Positions 7,157 through 14,280 of a stretch of DNA of 19,670 nucleotides are shown here, one piece after another; within the stretch, counting starts at the first letter, position 1, and each line of letters opens with the position of its first letter. Location: contig JAFGXK010000171.1 in assembly GCA_016936695.1 (NCBI GenBank), positions 1 through 19,670 on the forward strand. Direction: 5' to 3'. The notes beneath the pieces were generated by a model that was not told where the DNA came from, did no database searches, and saw nothing but the letters and a program-made list of their open reading frames with translations. A program made the position numbers and the translations under genes. The DNA is from Bacteroidales bacterium. GTDB lineage: Bacteria; Bacteroidota; Bacteroidia; Bacteroidales; VadinHA17.

Positions 7157-7282
7157 ATGAAAAAGTTTGCTATAATCCTGTTCGTCTGTGTTATCACCGC
7201 TATTTTTACCGGAGCCTGCAATAACAAGGCATGTCCGGCATATGCTGAAGCTGAGACCGAGCAGGCAGGGAACATCGGCTGA
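7157..7282 (+). CDS. Very small lipoprotein (41 aa) with a CPAY motif
   Basis: The ATG at 7157 opens a 41-codon frame with a classical lipoprotein signal: MKK, a hydrophobic core, then the lipobox FTGAC with Cys21 as the lipidated residue. The mature part is only 21 residues, begins CNNKACPAY, contains a second cysteine (Cys26) and ends in an acidic tail. An exact TAnnTTTG promoter lies 23 bp upstream, and the next gene (outer-membrane barrel candidate) begins 48 nt downstream, so the two are probably co-transcribed. I associate the C-P-A-Y pattern with short uncharacterised Bacteroidota proteins but cannot check this here. Function unknown; the +2 residue is Asn, so no inner-membrane retention Asp is present. 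Confidence 0.75.
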   Translation: MKKFAIILFVCVITAIFTGACNNKACPAYAEAETEQAGNIG

Positions 7283-7330
7283 ACATACCGGAGTTACCTG
7301 GTTTCGGGTCCTGTAAGTTAGCATATTGAA

Positions 7331-8137
7331 ATGAAGAAGCTGCTTCTTATTTATTTTGTGGGATTATTTGCGATTCCGGTAAACGGACAGGGTGAACTTG
7401 ACGAGCAGCAAAAGATCTTTTTCAGAAATGAAAGATCTTTCGGGATTCTCCTCAATTCGGATGGTTATGGGATAAGCTTCCGTGAAGCAAAGAGAATTAA
7501 CTATCTGAACAAGAGATATTTCGAAATCGAAGCAGGAACGATCAAGCATCCCAAGGAATACAGGGAATCAAATCCTTATTACCAGACGCCAGGCACCTTT
7601 GTTTACGGAAAGATGAATTTCCCTGTTTATCTCAGGGGAAGCTTTGGTTTTCAGCATGAGATTTTCAAAAAGGCAGATCTTGGAGGTGTTGCGGTCAGGT
7701 ACTTCATTTCTGGAGGACCTTCCCTTGCAATATACAAGCCCATCTATTACAAAGTTCTTTATCCTCTCTCAGCTTATGAGTTCGATATCGTAGAAGAAAA
7801 GCTGGATGTCAATACGCACCCGCCCTATGACATTTACAGCAGGGCGCCTTTCACGAAAGGATTGAGCGAGTTGAAGATGATTCCCGGGATTTACGCCAAG
7901 GGAGGATTGAATTTTGAGTACAGCAAGGAAGAAAAACTTATTCATGCCGTTGAAGCCGGACTTGCTTTCAGCGCTTACCCGAAAAAGATCCCGATAATGG
8001 CAACGGTTGATAACCAAGCGTTATATTTCTCATTATTTGTCAGTTACAGATTCGGGGTTGTAATTGATCCTTTGAATCCCGAGACCAACAAAATATCCTA
8101 TATCTTCCGAAGGAAGAGAACTCCTGCAAATTATTAA
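7331..8137 (+). CDS. Predicted outer-membrane beta-barrel protein, uncharacterised
   Basis: This 268-residue protein starts with a signal peptide (MKKLLLIYFVGLFAIPVNG, likely cut before or after Gln20). The rest alternates short amphipathic strand-like segments, for example SFGILLNSDGYGISF, YFEIEAGTI, VYLRGSFGFQHEIF, AVRYFISGGPSLAIY and YFSLFVSYRFGVVI, many ending in aromatic residues. That is typical of an 8-12-stranded outer-membrane barrel. The basic C-terminus IFRRKRTPANY is not the canonical C-terminal Phe signal, although Bacteroidota barrels often lack it. It follows the small lipoprotein gene by 48 nt and precedes gap by 73 nt, but gap appears to have its own promoter. I cannot assign a named family or ligand. 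Confidence 0.7.
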   Translation: MKKLLLIYFVGLFAIPVNGQGELDEQQKIFFRNERSFGILLNSDGYGISFREAKRINYLNKRYFEIEAGTIKHPKEYRESNPYYQTPGTFVYGKMNFPVYLRGSFGFQHEIFKKADLGGVAVRYFISGGPSLAIYKPIYYKVLYPLSAYEFDIVEEKLDVNTHPPYDIYSRAPFTKGLSELKMIPGIYAKGGLNFEYSKEEKLIHAVEAGLAFSAYPKKIPIMATVDNQALYFSLFVSYRFGVVIDPLNPETNKISYIFRRKRTPANY

Positions 8138-8166
8138 CATCCGGTCGTTTGCACGGAAAAAATCCA

Positions 8167-8174
8167 TATCTTTG
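8167..8174 (+). promoter_or_regulatory. -7 element (TATCTTTG) upstream of gap
   Basis: TATCTTTG is an exact TAnnTTTG match ending 36 bp before the gap start codon. The nearest upstream TTTG (8148-8151) leaves a spacer of 15 nt, shorter than usual, so the -33 box is uncertain. Confidence 0.55.
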
Positions 8175-8210
8175 TGCGTTTAAAAATTATTAACCCTTAA
8201 TGATATAGTT

Positions 8211-9218
8211 ATGTCAAAGATTAAAGTTGGAATCAATGGCTTTGGCAGGATCGGCCGACTGGCTTTCAGGGCTGCCTGTAAGAGGAATGATATGGAAATT
8301 GTCGGCATAAATGACCTCCTCGATGTCAACTACATTGCCTACATGCTCAAGTATGACACAATGCACGGAAGGTTTGACGGAACGGTTGAAGTTAAAGACG
8401 GAAAGCTTGTGGTTAACGGGAACAGCATCCGCGTAACTGCCGAAAAAGATCCGGCCAACCTGAAATGGAATGAAGTCGGAGCCGAATACGTACTTGAATG
8501 CACAGGCTTTTTCCTTACCAAAGAATCTGCAATGGGTCACATCAAAGCCGGAGCAAAACGCGTTGTAATGTCAGGTCCCTCAAAGGATGATACCCCTATG
8601 TTTGTCATGGGAGTCAACAATGAGAAGTACACGGCCGACATGCAGTTTGTATCAAACGCTTCCTGCACAACCAACTGCCTGGCTCCTGTAGCCAAGGTTC
8701 TTCACGACAATTTTGGAATTGCTGAAGGTCTTATGACAACTATACACTCAACCACAGCTACCCAGAAGACAGTTGACGGTCCGTCGAGCAAGGACTGGAG
8801 AGGCGGCCGCGCAGCTTCGGGCAACATTATTCCCTCTTCGACCGGTGCAGCCAAGGCTGTAACAAAGGTTATCCCCGAGCTTAAGGGCAAGCTTACAGGT
8901 ATGGCTTTCAGGGTTCCCACACTCAATGTATCAGTCGTTGACCTTACCTGCCGTCTTGAAAAGGCAACCACATATGAGGATATCAAAAAGGCCATGAAAG
9001 ACGCTTCAGAAGGTTCTCTGCAAGGAATTCTGGGATATACTGAAGACGACGTTGTATCGAGCGATTTTATGGGAGATGCCCGGACATCAATCTTTGATGC
9101 CAAGGCTGGTATCGCACTCAATGACAATTTCATCAAAGTAGTCGCATGGTACGATAATGAATGGGGTTATTCCTGCAAGCTTCTTGATCTGGTAGCTTAT
9201 ATGGAAACTGTTAAATAA
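8211..9218 (+). CDS. gap: Glyceraldehyde-3-phosphate dehydrogenase, type I
   Basis: This 335-residue glycolytic enzyme converts glyceraldehyde 3-phosphate, NAD+ and phosphate to 1,3-bisphosphoglycerate in the cytoplasm. The NAD-binding fold begins KVGINGFGRIGR, and Asp35 in GINDL favours NAD over NADP. The active-site segment SNASCTTNCLAP places the nucleophile at Cys152 and the general base at His179 (TTIHSTTATQ). The C-terminal WYDNEWGYSCK segment is canonical. Full length, no anomalies. Its own -7 element lies upstream and a strong intrinsic terminator lies 26 bp after the stop. Confidence 0.98.
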   Translation: MSKIKVGINGFGRIGRLAFRAACKRNDMEIVGINDLLDVNYIAYMLKYDTMHGRFDGTVEVKDGKLVVNGNSIRVTAEKDPANLKWNEVGAEYVLECTGFFLTKESAMGHIKAGAKRVVMSGPSKDDTPMFVMGVNNEKYTADMQFVSNASCTTNCLAPVAKVLHDNFGIAEGLMTTIHSTTATQKTVDGPSSKDWRGGRAASGNIIPSSTGAAKAVTKVIPELKGKLTGMAFRVPTLNVSVVDLTCRLEKATTYEDIKKAMKDASEGSLQGILGYTEDDVVSSDFMGDARTSIFDAKAGIALNDNFIKVVAWYDNEWGYSCKLLDLVAYMETVK

Positions 9219-9243
9219 CAGTATATAATACCTTATAAAGTTT

Positions 9244-9274
9244 AAGAGCTGTCCTTTCGGGACAGCTCTTTTTA
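9244..9274 (+). terminator. Rho-independent terminator of gap
   Basis: An 11-bp perfect stem (9244-9254 with 9260-9270) with a TTTCG loop is followed by a T-rich tail (T at 9269-9273). It sits in the 53-bp gap between gap and the convergent permease gene, and its right edge overlaps the permease stop codon. The minus-strand side has only a short T stretch, so it mainly serves gap. Confidence 0.9.
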
Positions 9275-10525
9275 TTCGTAGTGGAGAGCCTTGATGGGGT
9301 CAACATTGCCTGCTCTCACTGCCGGAGCGTAACCTGATACCACACCAACAATAAAACACACAACTATACCCATTGTGACCCATAACCATGGAATCACAAA
9401 ACTGGATCGGAGCATTGAAGATACGGCATTGCCAATAATTATACCCAGGATTATTCCGAAAATTCCACCCAGCTGTCCTATCATGATAGATTCAAAAAGA
9501 AACTGGTATTTTATCGTTTTTGGTTTGGCGCCGACAGCCTTCCTCACTCCTATTTCGCGGGTACGCTCAGTTACCGAAACCAGCATAATATTCATCAGAC
9601 CAACAGCAGCTCCGAAGAGGGTTACAATTCCGATCAGGGTAGCTGCAAGAGTTACATACCGGATGTTTTTTAACAGCATATTAAGTATGGTATCGCTCTT
9701 AACCACGTTGAAATCAGATTCATCCGACGGATCGAGGTTCCGTACAATCCTGAACACACCTTCGGCCTGTCCTGCCATAACATCAAGATTGACAGGATTT
9801 AACGGCATTATCGTGATGCTGAAGTTCATGTTAGGGCGCGAAAAATACTGCCGGGCTGCAGAAACAGGCATCAGGCAGATATTATCGCCCGACAGCTGGC
9901 TGGCTCCCTTGCTTTTCAGAACTCCGGCAACCTGGAGCTTCAATCCTGCAACAGACACATCCTTACCACCAGGGTCAACGCCTGCCGGGAAAAGATCAGA
10001 CGCGATTTCAGACCCAAGCAGGACAAGGCGCCTGTTCATTTGTATCTCATCCGGACTGAAATTTCTTCCTCTCTCCACCTCATAACCCGATACGGCAAGA
10101 TAGTTTTCGTCGACACCGACAAGGTTTACATTGGGATTAGTCTCCTCCGATCCGTATTTTACTGTCGACATACCGGTTGCATTGAATGAAACCGATACCC
10201 AGGCAGGTTCGGAGAACAACTCCCTGAATTCCATTGCCTGGTGGTATGTGATAAGCGAATGGTTTCTGATACGCCTCCTGTCATTGCCCACCTGCACATT
10301 CATCCCCCTGGAGGAGATTGTGAAGGAATTGGCTCCCATCATTGTAAACTGGGATGTAAGTGACGACTTGATTGCATCAATTGCAGTAAGTATCCCTACC
10401 AGAGCCATTATACCGAAAGCGATTATACTCATTGTAAGAATAGCTCTAACCCTGTTCGAGCTGATGGCCCTGATTGCAATCCTAAGGTTATCCTTGAAAA
10501 TACCAACTCTTTTTACGAGATTCAT
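9272..10525 (-). CDS. ABC transporter permease of the MacB/FtsX type, no adjacent ATPase
   Basis: This 417-residue inner-membrane protein has the MacB topology. One TM helix near the N-terminus (about residues 26-52) is followed by a large periplasmic core domain (about 53-280). Three C-terminal TM helices form the FtsX domain, with the signature TERTREIGVRKAVGAK between the second and third helices and a final PAVRAGNVDPIKALHYE. The ATG at 10525 (MNLVKRVG) gives the usual N-terminus; an upstream in-frame start at 10558 would add 11 residues. No nucleotide-binding domain is fused, and no ATPase or membrane-fusion gene lies within 6 kb upstream, so its partner must be encoded elsewhere. It is divergent from the blaI-like gene. 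Substrate unknown; relatives export peptides, lipoproteins or drugs, or transmit mechanical force. Confidence 0.9.
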   Translation of the reverse strand: MNLVKRVGIFKDNLRIAIRAISSNRVRAILTMSIIAFGIMALVGILTAIDAIKSSLTSQFTMMGANSFTISSRGMNVQVGNDRRRIRNHSLITYHQAMEFRELFSEPAWVSVSFNATGMSTVKYGSEETNPNVNLVGVDENYLAVSGYEVERGRNFSPDEIQMNRRLVLLGSEIASDLFPAGVDPGGKDVSVAGLKLQVAGVLKSKGASQLSGDNICLMPVSAARQYFSRPNMNFSITIMPLNPVNLDVMAGQAEGVFRIVRNLDPSDESDFNVVKSDTILNMLLKNIRYVTLAATLIGIVTLFGAAVGLMNIMLVSVTERTREIGVRKAVGAKPKTIKYQFLFESIMIGQLGGIFGIILGIIIGNAVSSMLRSSFVIPWLWVTMGIVVCFIVGVVSGYAPAVRAGNVDPIKALHYE

Positions 10526-10663
10526 CCGTATATATTTTATTTTTAATGGCTCCCGCATCTGTGGGAGAACCGAACACGATTGACTTAGTCGAGTTCACAA
10601 GCCTGATTGTGTATTAAACAAAAAAAATAAAAGTACACTATTTTTCAATTGGAAGGCGAACAT

Positions 10664-10671
10664 CAAAAATA
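10664..10671 (-). promoter_or_regulatory. -7 element candidate for the divergent permease
   Basis: On the minus strand 10671-10664 reads TATTTTTG, an exact TAnnTTTG match. It predicts a leader of roughly 130 nt before the ATG at 10525. No TTG is obvious at the -33 distance; the expected -33 position falls inside the inverted repeat at 10681-10696. Confidence 0.4.
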
Positions 10672-10674
10672 ATT

Positions 10675-10706
10675 AACGAGTTAGTTGTAAAACTAATTTA
10701 TTCGTT
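10675..10706. promoter_or_regulatory. Inverted repeat TTAGTT-GTAA-AACTAA, BlaI operator candidate
   Basis: TTAGTT at 10681-10686 and AACTAA at 10691-10696 form a perfect 6-bp inverted repeat around GTAA. A second pair, AACGA at 10675-10679 and TCGTT at 10702-10706, flanks it asymmetrically. The core covers the predicted -33 box (TTG at 10685-10687) of the blaI promoter and the -33 region of the divergent permease promoter. BlaI/MecI proteins are homodimers that bind such dyads and repress their own operons. That this dyad is the BlaI site here is inference. Confidence 0.6.
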
Positions 10707-10715
10707 TTAAATTTG
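10685..10715 (+). promoter_or_regulatory. Promoter of the blaI-like/M56 operon
   Basis: TAAATTTG at 10708-10715 matches TAnnTTTG exactly, with TTG at 10685-10687 and a 20-nt spacer. It ends 53 bp before the ATG of the repressor gene. The -33 box is embedded in the dyad at 10681-10696. Confidence 0.65.
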
Positions 10716-10768
10716 TATATAGTGTTCAGGATTGAGGTTCAGGAAGTAATAGCTTAAAATAAAAAAAA

Positions 10769-11173
10769 ATGAAACAGGAAGTCATAAGAGAACTGACACG
10801 TGCGGAGGAACAGGTTATGCAGGTGCTATGGAAGATCAAAAAAGGATTTGTAAAGGATATTCTCGAGCACTTCGACGATCCAAAACCGGCTTACAATACA
10901 GTAAGCACAATAGTAAGAATACTTCAGGACAAAGGATTCGTAGCTCATAAGGCTTACGGCAGGACGCATGAGTATTATCCTCTCATTTCGAAAAGCGATT
11001 ATTCGAAAGCGCATCTGAATAATTTCGTTAAGGATTATTTCTCCAACTCCTTTGAGAAGATGGTAAGTTTTTTCGCCAGGGAAAAGAGCATTTCGGTGAG
11101 GGAAATGGGAGAGATCATGAAGATCATGGAAACTGAAATGAAAAAACAGAACACTGAACAATGGACCCGCTGA
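10769..11173 (+). CDS. BlaI/MecI/CopY-family winged-helix repressor
   Basis: This 134-residue protein starts with the family pattern ELTRAEEQVMQVLW. The recognition-helix region PAYNTVSTIVRILQDKGFVAHKAYGRTHEYYP (about 39-70) is the conserved winged-helix core. The C-terminal half is the helical dimerisation region. In Gram-positive beta-lactam systems BlaI is inactivated after the BlaR1 sensor protease is triggered; Bacteroidota have many paralogous pairs with unknown signals. Its last 13 bases overlap the start of the M56 peptidase gene (ATG inside the last codons), so the two are translationally coupled. It is probably autoregulated through the dyad at 10681-10696. No beta-lactamase gene is present in the window, so the link to antibiotics is not supported. 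Confidence 0.92.
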   Translation: MKQEVIRELTRAEEQVMQVLWKIKKGFVKDILEHFDDPKPAYNTVSTIVRILQDKGFVAHKAYGRTHEYYPLISKSDYSKAHLNNFVKDYFSNSFEKMVSFFAREKSISVREMGEIMKIMETEMKKQNTEQWTR

Positions 11174-12465
11174 TTATATATACGGCCAAAGCTGCCGTCT
11201 ATCTTACTGCTTTCTGGTTTGTATACAGGATTTTCCTTCACCACGATACCATGCACGGCCGGAACAGGGCATTCATAATAATTTCGGTTTTATCAGCCAT
11301 GATACTTCCTCTGATAACGGTACACACAAGCAAACCGCTTAATCTGCCCACTTTCGGAAAAGTGCTTTCGGAAGTCCTGATTACCGGAAGCGTAACAGAA
11401 GTATCCATGACTGAAAACACGGTACTTATACTGTCCGTCTTCAAGTGGCTTACCATTATTTATGTCTCCGGGCTTGTGCTTTTCCTTGCAAAATTCACAG
11501 TCGACCTGCTGGAACTGTTCCTCCTTATTACACGGAAAAGAAGCCGGGGATCAAATCTGATCAGGATTGAAGGACTTGGCACATCTGGTTTTTCAGCTTT
11601 CGGACACATATTTATTAACAGCAATCTGTCGCATCAGGAAGAAAAAGAAATAATAAGGCACGAACAGAATCACCTCGATCACAACCATTCATCCGATATT
11701 GTCTTTATTGAATTCATGAAGGCTCTGCAATGGTTTAATCCGGCCATACACCTGTTTGAAAGGTCACTAAGGGCAGTGCACGAGTATCAGGCCGACCAGG
11801 AGTGTATCACAAGGGGAACTTCAATCAGTACTTACCAGAAACTTCTCCTGAATCAGATATTCCGGTCGCGGATATTCAGGATCTCCAACAGCTTTTCAAA
11901 TCCGTCGATGGTGAAGAAACGGATAATAATGATGTCAAAGAAACCCACAGCTTCATTTGCCAATCTGAAATTACTGATCATCATACCGGTTATTGCATCG
12001 ATCTTGCTTGCATTCTCGACCTGCACCGAGCAAAGACCGCTTCCCGGCGAGACGCAGGAAGAAGCATATCCTCCTCCGCCGCCTCCCCCGCCGCCACAAT
12101 CAGGAGAAGAAACTGCAACGCAGAATCAGAAACCTCCCCCAAGGAATATAGAACCATTTGTTCTAGTCGAACAAATGCCTTATTTCCCGGGTGGCGAAAT
12201 TGCCCTGCTTAAATTCATCATGGAGAACACAAATTACCCTGAATCGGCAAAAAATGCAGGCACACAGGGGAAAGTGATTGTAAGGTTTTGCATTGACGAA
12301 CAAGGTAGAGCAGTTCGTGAGAGCGTCTTAAAGGGAGTCTCCCCTGATATTGATGCTGAAGCCCTGAGGGTTGTCCGCTTGCTTCCGCTGTTTGAACCGG
12401 GTCGCCAGGGCGGCAAGGCCGTACCAGTATGGTATATGGTCCCAATTAACTTTACACTTAAGTAA
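11161..12465 (+). CDS. M56 (BlaR1-like) membrane metallopeptidase with TonB C-terminal domain
   Basis: This 434-residue inner-membrane protein pairs with the BlaI-like repressor, overlapping it by 13 bp. It has hydrophobic segments at about 4-26, 37-54 and 88-123. Next comes a zinc-peptidase region with HEQNH at 167-171 (an intact HExxH) and HEYQAD at 207-212, the usual downstream part of M56 domains. A further TM segment lies at about 269-286. A linker of nine consecutive prolines (304-312) leads to a TonB C-terminal domain at about 341-434 (YPESAKNAGTQGKVIVRFCID, ending VWYMVPINFTLK). M56 sensors cleave or trigger cleavage of the cognate repressor; the TonB domain, in the periplasm, would contact outer-membrane receptors. 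No penicillin-binding sensor domain is present, so the signal differs from that of BlaR1. Confidence 0.9.
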   Translation: MDPLIIYTAKAAVYLTAFWFVYRIFLHHDTMHGRNRAFIIISVLSAMILPLITVHTSKPLNLPTFGKVLSEVLITGSVTEVSMTENTVLILSVFKWLTIIYVSGLVLFLAKFTVDLLELFLLITRKRSRGSNLIRIEGLGTSGFSAFGHIFINSNLSHQEEKEIIRHEQNHLDHNHSSDIVFIEFMKALQWFNPAIHLFERSLRAVHEYQADQECITRGTSISTYQKLLLNQIFRSRIFRISNSFSNPSMVKKRIIMMSKKPTASFANLKLLIIIPVIASILLAFSTCTEQRPLPGETQEEAYPPPPPPPPPQSGEETATQNQKPPPRNIEPFVLVEQMPYFPGGEIALLKFIMENTNYPESAKNAGTQGKVIVRFCIDEQGRAVRESVLKGVSPDIDAEALRVVRLLPLFEPGRQGGKAVPVWYMVPINFTLK

Positions 12466-12580
12466 AAACCTTGCCTGCAAAACATTGTTGAACCCGGACA
12501 CAAGAACGGGAAAGAGAATATAACAGACAGGCAATTGGGTTTGTTATAATGCAACCTGTTTATCATCTCCCCTTATTTGA

Positions 12581-12588
12581 TAAATTTG
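12581..12588 (+). promoter_or_regulatory. -7 element (TAAATTTG) that favours the start at 12609
   Basis: TAAATTTG is an exact TAnnTTTG match and ends 20 bp before the ATG at 12609. Transcription from it would begin downstream of the alternative ATG at 12549, so that longer form would not be made from this promoter. No clear -33 TTG is seen at the right distance. Confidence 0.4.
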
Positions 12589-12608
12589 TTCCCTCAAATA
12601 ATTCAATA

Positions 12609-13637
12609 ATGACACTTGCTGAAAGGATTGAATCATTCTCTGATCTTGGACAGATCCTAAGGTATTCACTTGAGGGGAAAAAAGGAAGATACAAGGATCC
12701 TCTTGAAAAGCTGATCGATAATCAGCAATTCAGGAATGGCTGGTTCACTCCCCGGAATGTCGTGATGGCATTAAAAGCAATTGCTGATGAACTGACCCAT
12801 GAAAAACTGACAAAATGGACCGGAAGATACCCTGACCTGTCGGAACAAACGGAACCAGATAAAATTGGGATAATAATGGCAGGCAACATCCCTCTGGTCG
12901 GGTTTCATGATTTCCTTTCGGTTCTTATCACCGGCAATGTGGTAATTGCCAGAACCAGTTCGAAGGATCCTGATCTGATCGTCTTTATCGGTGAGATGCT
13001 GGGAGACATAAATCCATCATTCAGAAATAAAATAACATTCACCGGCGGACTGCTTAAGGATTTTGATGCAGTAATTGCCACGGGGAGCGACAATAGCTCA
13101 AGGTACTTCCAGTATTATTTCGGGAAATATCCTCACATTATCAGGAAGAACAGAAACAGCATCGGAATTATCGAAGGAAATGAGACAGGAGAGGAACTTG
13201 CAGGACTTGGCATTGATATCTTTTCCTATTTTGGTTTAGGATGCCGCAGTATTTCAAAAATTTATGTGCCGGAGGGGTATGACGTTAAGGCCCTTGCAGA
13301 GTCATGGAGCGAACACGGCAACCTTGTTGAGCATAACAAGTATGCAAACAACTACGATTACAGCAAAGCAGTTTTCATTGTAAACAAGTACGACTTTATC
13401 GACACAGGCTTCTTCCTGTGCAGGATGGATAAAAGTTTAGCTTCACCGGTTGCAGTACTCCATTATGAATACTATAACTCCGTGAAAAACGTTTACCAGG
13501 AAATCGAAAGCATGAAGGACAGAATCCAATGTGTTGCAGGCAGGGGTAACACTCCGTTTGGGAAGGCTCAGATGCCTGAACTATGGGATTATGCAGACGG
13601 AATTGACACCATTGAATTTCTTCTAAAAAAAAAATGA
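12609..13637 (+). CDS. LuxC-family acyl-CoA reductase
   Basis: This 342-residue protein has the aldehyde-dehydrogenase-like fold of LuxC, which reduces acyl-CoA or acyl-enzyme to fatty aldehyde with NADPH. Visible signatures are AGNIPLVGFHDFLSVL (about 91-106 from this start), a Rossmann-like ITGNVVIARTSSKDP stretch, TGSDNSSRYFQYYFG, and FSYFGLGCRSISK with Cys212 as the probable acylated nucleophile. The frame extends back to an ATG at 12549, but the 20 extra residues do not look like the family N-terminus. It stands alone, without LuxD or LuxE partners. In non-luminous bacteria the aldehyde product is used in lipid or ether-lipid-related or unknown pathways; that role is inference. The 3' end is an 11-A run encoding Lys codons up to the stop. 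Confidence 0.85.
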   Translation: MTLAERIESFSDLGQILRYSLEGKKGRYKDPLEKLIDNQQFRNGWFTPRNVVMALKAIADELTHEKLTKWTGRYPDLSEQTEPDKIGIIMAGNIPLVGFHDFLSVLITGNVVIARTSSKDPDLIVFIGEMLGDINPSFRNKITFTGGLLKDFDAVIATGSDNSSRYFQYYFGKYPHIIRKNRNSIGIIEGNETGEELAGLGIDIFSYFGLGCRSISKIYVPEGYDVKALAESWSEHGNLVEHNKYANNYDYSKAVFIVNKYDFIDTGFFLCRMDKSLASPVAVLHYEYYNSVKNVYQEIESMKDRIQCVAGRGNTPFGKAQMPELWDYADGIDTIEFLLKKK

Positions 13638-13693
13638 TCAGGAATATTGTAAAGTAAAAAATATTATATTGCACCCGTCGAATCAATAGAGAT

Positions 13694-14260
13694 ATGGTAT
13701 ATAAGTTTGTTGTATTATCGGATGAAGATGAGTCGTTTGTAAGGGAATTTGAGTTCCTCGACTCGCAGACCTTAATTGATTTTCATAACATTATTCAGGA
13801 AGAGCTTGAATATGACAAATCACAAATGGCTTCATTCTATCTTGCGACCGACAACTGGGAGAAGGAAGAGGAATTTACCCTTTTCGATATGGGAACCGGT
13901 TCATCCACCATGGAATCAGCAATACTGGAGGAGATAATCTTTCGAAAGAACCAAAAATTACTTTATGTGTTCGATTTTTTCAATGACAGAGCACTTTTCG
14001 TGGAATACACCGGGGAGACAAAGGAAATAGAGGACCGTGAATATCCTATATGTACCAATTCAAAGGGAGTGCCTCCCAAACAGGTGGTTTTCGGCGCCAG
14101 TTCACGCAAGTTGTATAATAATATTGTCGTTTCGGATGATGACGATGATGATGATGATGATGATGAAGCGGATGTCGATGACCTCTTCCTTGATGGCGAT
14201 GACGAAAATCCTCTTCCCGACTTTGACAGTCCCGAAGCTCTTGAAGAGGAAGACGAATAG
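13694..14260 (+). CDS. Acidic PRiA4-ORF3/IS1096-passenger (TnpR-like) family protein
   Basis: This 188-residue protein has an N-terminal domain of about 140 residues (YKFVVLSDEDESFVREFEF, ATDNWEKEEEFTLFDMG, LLYVFDFFNDRALFVEY). I recognise it as the plasmid pRiA4b ORF-3-like fold, often labelled IS1096 passenger TnpR family although it is not a resolvase. The C-terminal 45 residues are extremely acidic, with ten consecutive Asp (148-157) encoded mostly by GAT repeats, then further Asp/Glu clusters to the end. It lies 20 nt upstream of miaA, a neighbourhood I remember from other Bacteroidota, so it may be co-transcribed with it. Molecular function is unknown. There are no transposase genes or terminal repeats nearby, so it is not a mobile element. 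Confidence 0.75.
   Translation: MVYKFVVLSDEDESFVREFEFLDSQTLIDFHNIIQEELEYDKSQMASFYLATDNWEKEEEFTLFDMGTGSSTMESAILEEIIFRKNQKLLYVFDFFNDRALFVEYTGETKEIEDREYPICTNSKGVPPKQVVFGASSRKLYNNIVVSDDDDDDDDDDEADVDDLFLDGDDENPLPDFDSPEALEEEDE
14135..14164 (+). repeat. In-frame GAT trinucleotide repeat encoding ten aspartates
   Basis: Ten consecutive Asp codons, nine GAT and one GAC (third position), form a microsatellite within the acidic tail of the PRiA4-ORF3-like gene. Slippage would change the tail length in steps of one residue without breaking the frame. Confidence 0.9.
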
Positions 14261-14280
14261 TCTTCGTGCAAAAGAGTTCA

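Noticed and set aside
8702..9136. 144-codon minus-strand frame inside gap
   Set aside because: It lies opposite a highly conserved glycolytic gene, and antisense frames are often left open by biased codon use. Its translation shows no domain.
10769..12465. Beta-lactam resistance operon
   Set aside because: BlaI and an M56 peptidase are present, but there is no beta-lactamase or penicillin-binding sensor domain. Such pairs are numerous in Bacteroidota with other or unknown roles.
13626..13637. Poly-A run at the 3' end of the acyl-CoA reductase gene as a programmed frameshift site
   Set aside because: The stop codon follows at once and no conserved downstream frame would be joined. A slip would only change the last few residues.
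13694..14260. The TnpR/IS1096-passenger label as evidence of an insertion sequence
   Set aside because: No transposase, inverted repeats or target duplication are seen, and the gene sits in what looks like a stable chromosomal context next to miaA. The family name is historical.
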